Assembly (NCBI GenBank): GCA_030849065.1
Contig: JASAON010001480.1
Coordinates: forward strand, 1 to 37,957
Direction: 5' to 3'
Source of the DNA: Jaenimonas drosophilae
Taxonomy: Eukaryota > Euglenozoa > Kinetoplastea > Trypanosomatida > Trypanosomatidae
DNA length: 37,957 nucleotides
Each line of letters starts with the position of its first letter. Position 1 is the stretch's first letter. Under the pieces are notes generated by a model that saw nothing but the letters and a program-made list of their open reading frames with translations, was not told the DNA's origin and made no database searches. Of this stretch, positions 34,460 through 37,957 are shown in pieces. Position numbers and translations under genes: made by a program.

Positions 34460-36862
34460 ATGCCCTTTCTTAGTGTTTCTGGGTTGGCAGGTGGTGAAGA
34501 CGATGCACTCAGCAGCCTGCTCAAGTCATCGGGCCGCCAAGGGTCGAGCACACCACACAACCACATGATGGATGCCATCCTCAAGGTCCAAGGCACCGTG
34601 GAAGACGGCAACGAGGAGGGGGAGGGCGGTGATGCGTGGAAGGCCAATGCACCAGCCCGCTCCACCTCCACAGCCGTGCCAGAGACTGCATCAGAGAAGC
34701 CCCAACCAACAGAAAAGAAAAAGAAGAAGGAGGTCCTGATTAGCCAACGTGCAGCTCCGGTAGCTCTCGCGGCTGCTGCACCAACGGCCAAGGCCATCGC
34801 GATCGCACCCCCAGTCGATGCCAGCTTTCGTGGCCATACCCCAGCCAATGTGGATGAGATGCCCGCTCTCGATGAGCTCGTTCACCAAAAACTGCGCCGC
34901 CCGCTCCGCGACACGCTCAAGGTGGTGGAGCTCACGCGTATTCAGAAGCTGAGTTGGGAAGCGATGCTGGACAAGAAGGTGGATGTACTTCTTCGCAGCG
35001 AAACCGGCAGCGGCAAGACCTTGGCCTATGCCCTTCCTGTTATTCATCAGCTTCTCTGTGCCTGTGAGACGGAGCCCATCACCCGATCCACGGGCACCCT
35101 CGTCATCGTCATGTGCCCCACGCGCGAGTTGGTGCTGCAGGTGAGCGACACCCTCACGGCACTGCTGCGGTGTGCCCAGTTCATCGCCGTTGGTGGCATC
35201 CATGGTGGTGAAAACCGCCACAAGGAGAAGGCCCGCCTCCGCAAGGGCCTTCACATCCTCGTCACGACCCCGGGCCGACTCCTCGATCACCTCAAGAGCA
35301 CCGCCTCCTTCTCCGTGGAGCAGCTTCAGACGGTCATTATGGACGAGGCCGACCGCTTGCTCGACCTGGGATTTGAGCGTGCCATTCGGGAAATTATGGA
35401 GCTCATCACCTCCAAGCTCTCCGGCACACGAAAGGTGGGCGACCTGAAGCGCATCCTTGTCTCTGCCACCATCACGGATGGGGTGGAGCGCCTCTCCCAC
35501 TTTGCACTGCGCAAGGAGGTTGTGCGAGTCGGTGAGACCCAAGACACCTTCTCCATCCCAGCCACGCTCAAGCAGCACTTTGTTAGCGTTCCCACCAAAC
35601 ACCGTCTTGCCGTCCTCATCAGCTTCCTCCGCTCGCAGATCGACGCAGGTGCCACCCGCATCGTTGTCTTTGCCTCCACGGCCGATAGCACCGAGTTCCT
35701 GTACTACGCCATCTCCCGCCTGGATAACCCCTTCACAACATCACGCTACCAAGGCAAGGTGGAAACACGACCAGCATCCAGCTCGAGCGGCAAGGGCAAC
35801 AAGAAGATGATTGAGCGGGCCAACCAGCACCTCGATGGGCAGGAGGACACCGTCATCACTTTTGAGGAGGAGGGGAGTGCCTCCGATGAGGAGGAGCAGC
35901 CCGCGGCCCCCAAGGTGGGCCTCACCACCTCCCTCCTCGACGCCAATCTCTTCAAGCTCCACGGCAACATGACACAAGTTGACCGTGCCTCGGCCTTCCA
36001 CGCCTTCAAGTCGGGCCTCACCGGTGAAGGAAGCCGAAAGCGCGGCATTCTCTTCTGTACCGATGTGGCGGCCCGAGGCCTTGACATGCCAAAGGTGGAT
36101 TGGATCGTGCACTACGACCCACCCACCGACCCTGCTTCGTACATTCACCGAATTGGACGAACGGCTCGTATTGGCAACTCGGGCGACTCCATCTTGATGC
36201 TCGCCCCGCACGAAGTTGGCTACGCCGCGCACCTGACTCGATTTATCCACAACCACATGCGAGACGCCGCACCAGACCAGCCGCAAGTGGCCATGTTTGA
36301 GAAGAAGTATGAAACCTTCCTCTTCTACCTGACGAAGCTCGATCCGAAGTCCAACCACTCGTGGATTCAGAGCACGGCAACCTTGGAGCGCGCCATCACC
36401 CAGGTGGTGATGAGGTCAAATACAAATGCGGGACATCGCGGTGCTCCTGCCAATGCCGGAGACGATCTCACCCGAATCGCCCTCTTCGCCTACCAGTCCT
36501 ACGTGAGGGCATACGCTGGCTTTCCAAAGGCTCTGAAGGCGCTCTTCTTCTCGTCGACGGACCTCCACCTTGGCCACGTGGCTCAGAGCTTTGGCATCGA
36601 CAAAAGTCCCAATGATGTGCAGCGTCAGCTGCAGGGCTACATCCGCGAAGATCGAGTGCTCGCGCGCGATAACAGAAAAGGAACGGCTCAACGAGAGGAG
36701 GGAGTCAAGCAAAAGCGCCAGCGAGTGGAGCTGGAGCATGAGGATCGCTACCACAGTATGCTGGCCCAGAAGCAACGAAAGCTCACGCGCGATTGGGCAG
36801 AGAAGCGGCGCGAGGAGAGCACCAAGATCAAGCCGCTGCAGTTCAGCGAGTTCGACGCCTAA
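34460..36862 (+). CDS. DEAD-box RNA helicase of the DBP7/DDX31 family
   Basis: Encodes 800 residues from the chosen ATG. Motifs are complete: Walker A ETGSGKT (181-187), PTREL, TPGR, DEAD (295-298), SAT (335-337) and HRIGRTAR (563-570). An acidic, Ser-rich insert lies before the GRTAR half (about 430-490). The C-terminal domain has the LHLGHVAQSFGI segment of DBP7/DDX31. These helicases act in the nucleolus in 60S ribosomal subunit assembly. The start is uncertain: the frame runs up to a TTG at 34319, with ATGs at 34367, 34460 and 34565. The 34367 option would translate a GTT/TGT repeat into six Cys, which looks like leader sequence, so 34460 was taken. The acidic and Lys-rich N-terminus (about 46-92) is disordered. 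Confidence 0.9.
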   Translation: MPFLSVSGLAGGEDDALSSLLKSSGRQGSSTPHNHMMDAILKVQGTVEDGNEEGEGGDAWKANAPARSTSTAVPETASEKPQPTEKKKKKEVLISQRAAPVALAAAAPTAKAIAIAPPVDASFRGHTPANVDEMPALDELVHQKLRRPLRDTLKVVELTRIQKLSWEAMLDKKVDVLLRSETGSGKTLAYALPVIHQLLCACETEPITRSTGTLVIVMCPTRELVLQVSDTLTALLRCAQFIAVGGIHGGENRHKEKARLRKGLHILVTTPGRLLDHLKSTASFSVEQLQTVIMDEADRLLDLGFERAIREIMELITSKLSGTRKVGDLKRILVSATITDGVERLSHFALRKEVVRVGETQDTFSIPATLKQHFVSVPTKHRLAVLISFLRSQIDAGATRIVVFASTADSTEFLYYAISRLDNPFTTSRYQGKVETRPASSSSGKGNKKMIERANQHLDGQEDTVITFEEEGSASDEEEQPAAPKVGLTTSLLDANLFKLHGNMTQVDRASAFHAFKSGLTGEGSRKRGILFCTDVAARGLDMPKVDWIVHYDPPTDPASYIHRIGRTARIGNSGDSILMLAPHEVGYAAHLTRFIHNHMRDAAPDQPQVAMFEKKYETFLFYLTKLDPKSNHSWIQSTATLERAITQVVMRSNTNAGHRGAPANAGDDLTRIALFAYQSYVRAYAGFPKALKALFFSSTDLHLGHVAQSFGIDKSPNDVQRQLQGYIREDRVLARDNRKGTAQREEGVKQKRQRVELEHEDRYHSMLAQKQRKLTRDWAEKRREESTKIKPLQFSEFDA

Positions 36863-37957
36863 AGTCGACCAAATAACATCAATAAACGACCCGGCTAAAC
36901 AAAAAAACTCTGTTTTGTGTATCTTTTTCCTTCCCCCCAGAGGTGGTCCAACCTGAACTTCCGGCCCCGCCAATCCCATTTCCCCCCCCCCCTCTCAAAA
37001 AGAAAACCCCCGCGGGGGAAAAAATGCGCAAGACCCCTCCCCCGCCACAATAGACATGCGGGCATCCAATGCCCGGGAATGGTGCGGCCTTTAACCACCC
37101 CCGCAGCCCGCCGGGCAAAACAGAGTTGGAACGAAGACCTTTCCATCAACGGGGGGGGGGGGGAAATCCGATGCCCAACCGGCGTAAAGTTCGCGACGGC
37201 GCGTTTTTCGCAGGGGGCGCCCCTTCCACGGGAATGCCGCGCGGGGGCGGGGGGCTTGGAGTCCCGCCGGCCCCGCCCGGCCCCGGGGCGGCCCCCCCCG
37301 GGGGGGGGGGGGGGGGCGGGGCGGGGGGTGTGTGGGCGGGGGGCCCCCCGCCCCCGGGATGGCGGGGGGGGGGGGGGGGGGTGGGCGCCCCCCCCCCCCC
37401 CCCCCCCCACCGCCCCCCCCCCCCGCAAAAAAAATTTACGGAATTTCCATTCCGCCGGCGACAGGAAACACCAAACGCAATACAAGAACGCCGCCGGCAA
37501 GAATAAGGATAAAATAGAAGATAATCAGCGCGCAGAAATATCGACAGCTTCCGTGGAAAGGTACTCCCCGCGGAATTGATTGTGTTTATTATTATTCTTT
37601 GCGGGGGGAATCGAAAATGTAACTTCCCGCGCACCCCCCCCCGCCAAAGCCAAGGCGCGCGGCCAGCGGCGCCGCGAAATGGGGGCCCCCGGACGGGCGG
37701 CCGAAGCCCGCGCCAGGGCCCCCGCCGCCGGCGGCGGGGCTTTCCCAGACCGGGCCTTTGGACGGGCGGCCCTCTTTCTCTATTATTATTTTTGTTGTCG
37801 TTTTTTAGGGGTGGCGCAAATCTTTCGCGTTCTTGCGTATCCGCGCCGCTGGGCATCGTCGATCCCGAAGCGTGCTGCTGGCAAATTGGGCCGGTTCTTT
37901 TGCGGGGGTTGGCTGTTGCCGTTCTGCGTCGCCCATGCCCGTCTGGTCGCCCCGGCG
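36863..37957. other. Terminal region of G/C homopolymers, probably unreliable sequence
   Basis: About 85 bases after the helicase stop look like ordinary 3' UTR. From about 36975 the sequence is dominated by runs of G and C, for example G13 at 37151-37163, with very long runs between 37290 and 37430, and fewer normal codons. From about 37440 it alternates between ordinary-looking blocks and GC-rich blocks. Frames here give only Gly, Pro and Arg repeats on both strands. I see no gene. A low-quality contig end, a collapsed repeat or joined foreign DNA are the likely explanations. Confidence 0.6.

Noticed and set aside
34691..35602. 303-codon minus-strand frame opposite the helicase
   Set aside because: A shadow of the helicase: the plus-strand frame has every DEAD-box motif and G/C-rich third positions keep the opposite strand open.
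36895..37856. Frames over 200 codons on both strands at the right end
   Set aside because: Made of Gly, Pro and Arg runs from homopolymers; not credible proteins.
1..37957. tRNA, rRNA, snRNA, CRISPR array or transposon
   Set aside because: I looked for tRNA B-box-like TTCGA arms, repeat-spacer patterns and reverse transcriptase or transposase motifs by eye and saw none; a tRNA or snoRNA scan would be more sensitive.

Overview
The window reads as nuclear DNA of a kinetoplastid protist, most likely a trypanosomatid; the species cannot be told. All recognisable complete genes are uninterrupted ORFs on one strand. They are separated by 0.2-3 kb of pyrimidine-rich spacer, and many have a T/C tract, then an AG, then the first ATG, which is the signature of spliced-leader trans-splicing within a polycistronic unit. 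The content agrees: small CCCH RNA-binding proteins resembling ZC3H5 and ZFP3, an RCK-type kinase, FEN1, mitochondrial acyl carrier protein and proteasome alpha 7. From memory, this order resembles the region around Tb927.3.690-860 of T. brucei and the start of L. major chromosome 27; no search was run. Several gene starts were moved to the first in-frame ATG, because longer reading frames begin with TTG or GTG.

Layout. Positions 1-57 hold the first codons of a minus-strand gene leaving the window, with its own splice acceptor. Positions 58-3117 are a divergent strand-switch region, the expected kind of transcription start region, with poly-G/poly-C tracts on its right side and a stretch that looks like decayed coding sequence. 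From 3139 to 36862 one plus-strand unit carries, in order: ACP, an ODR4-like membrane protein, FEN1, an unknown protein, a degenerate SET-domain protein, a VIT/CCC1 transporter, an LRR-CCCH-transmembrane protein, proteasome alpha 7, two unknown proteins (one propeller-like), a SMYD-like SET protein with a membrane tail, ZC3H5-like, an unknown protein, ZFP3-like, a 3-kb gap, a RING-CH membrane protein, a small mitochondrial-type membrane protein, an RCK kinase, a cytochrome P450, a methyltransferase-like protein, an EMC10-like ER protein, a 72-residue membrane protein and a DBP7/DDX31 helicase. After 36950 the sequence collapses into G and C homopolymers and is probably not reliable.

Themes. 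As usual in kinetoplastids, neighbours share transcription rather than a pathway. Even so, post-transcriptional regulators cluster (three CCCH proteins in about 10 kb) and ER or secretory membrane functions recur (ODR4-like, RING-CH, P450, EMC10-like). The most interesting proposals are the ODR4-like and EMC10-like assignments, the membrane-tailed LRR-CCCH protein, two unusual SET proteins and the strand-switch region with its G-tracts.
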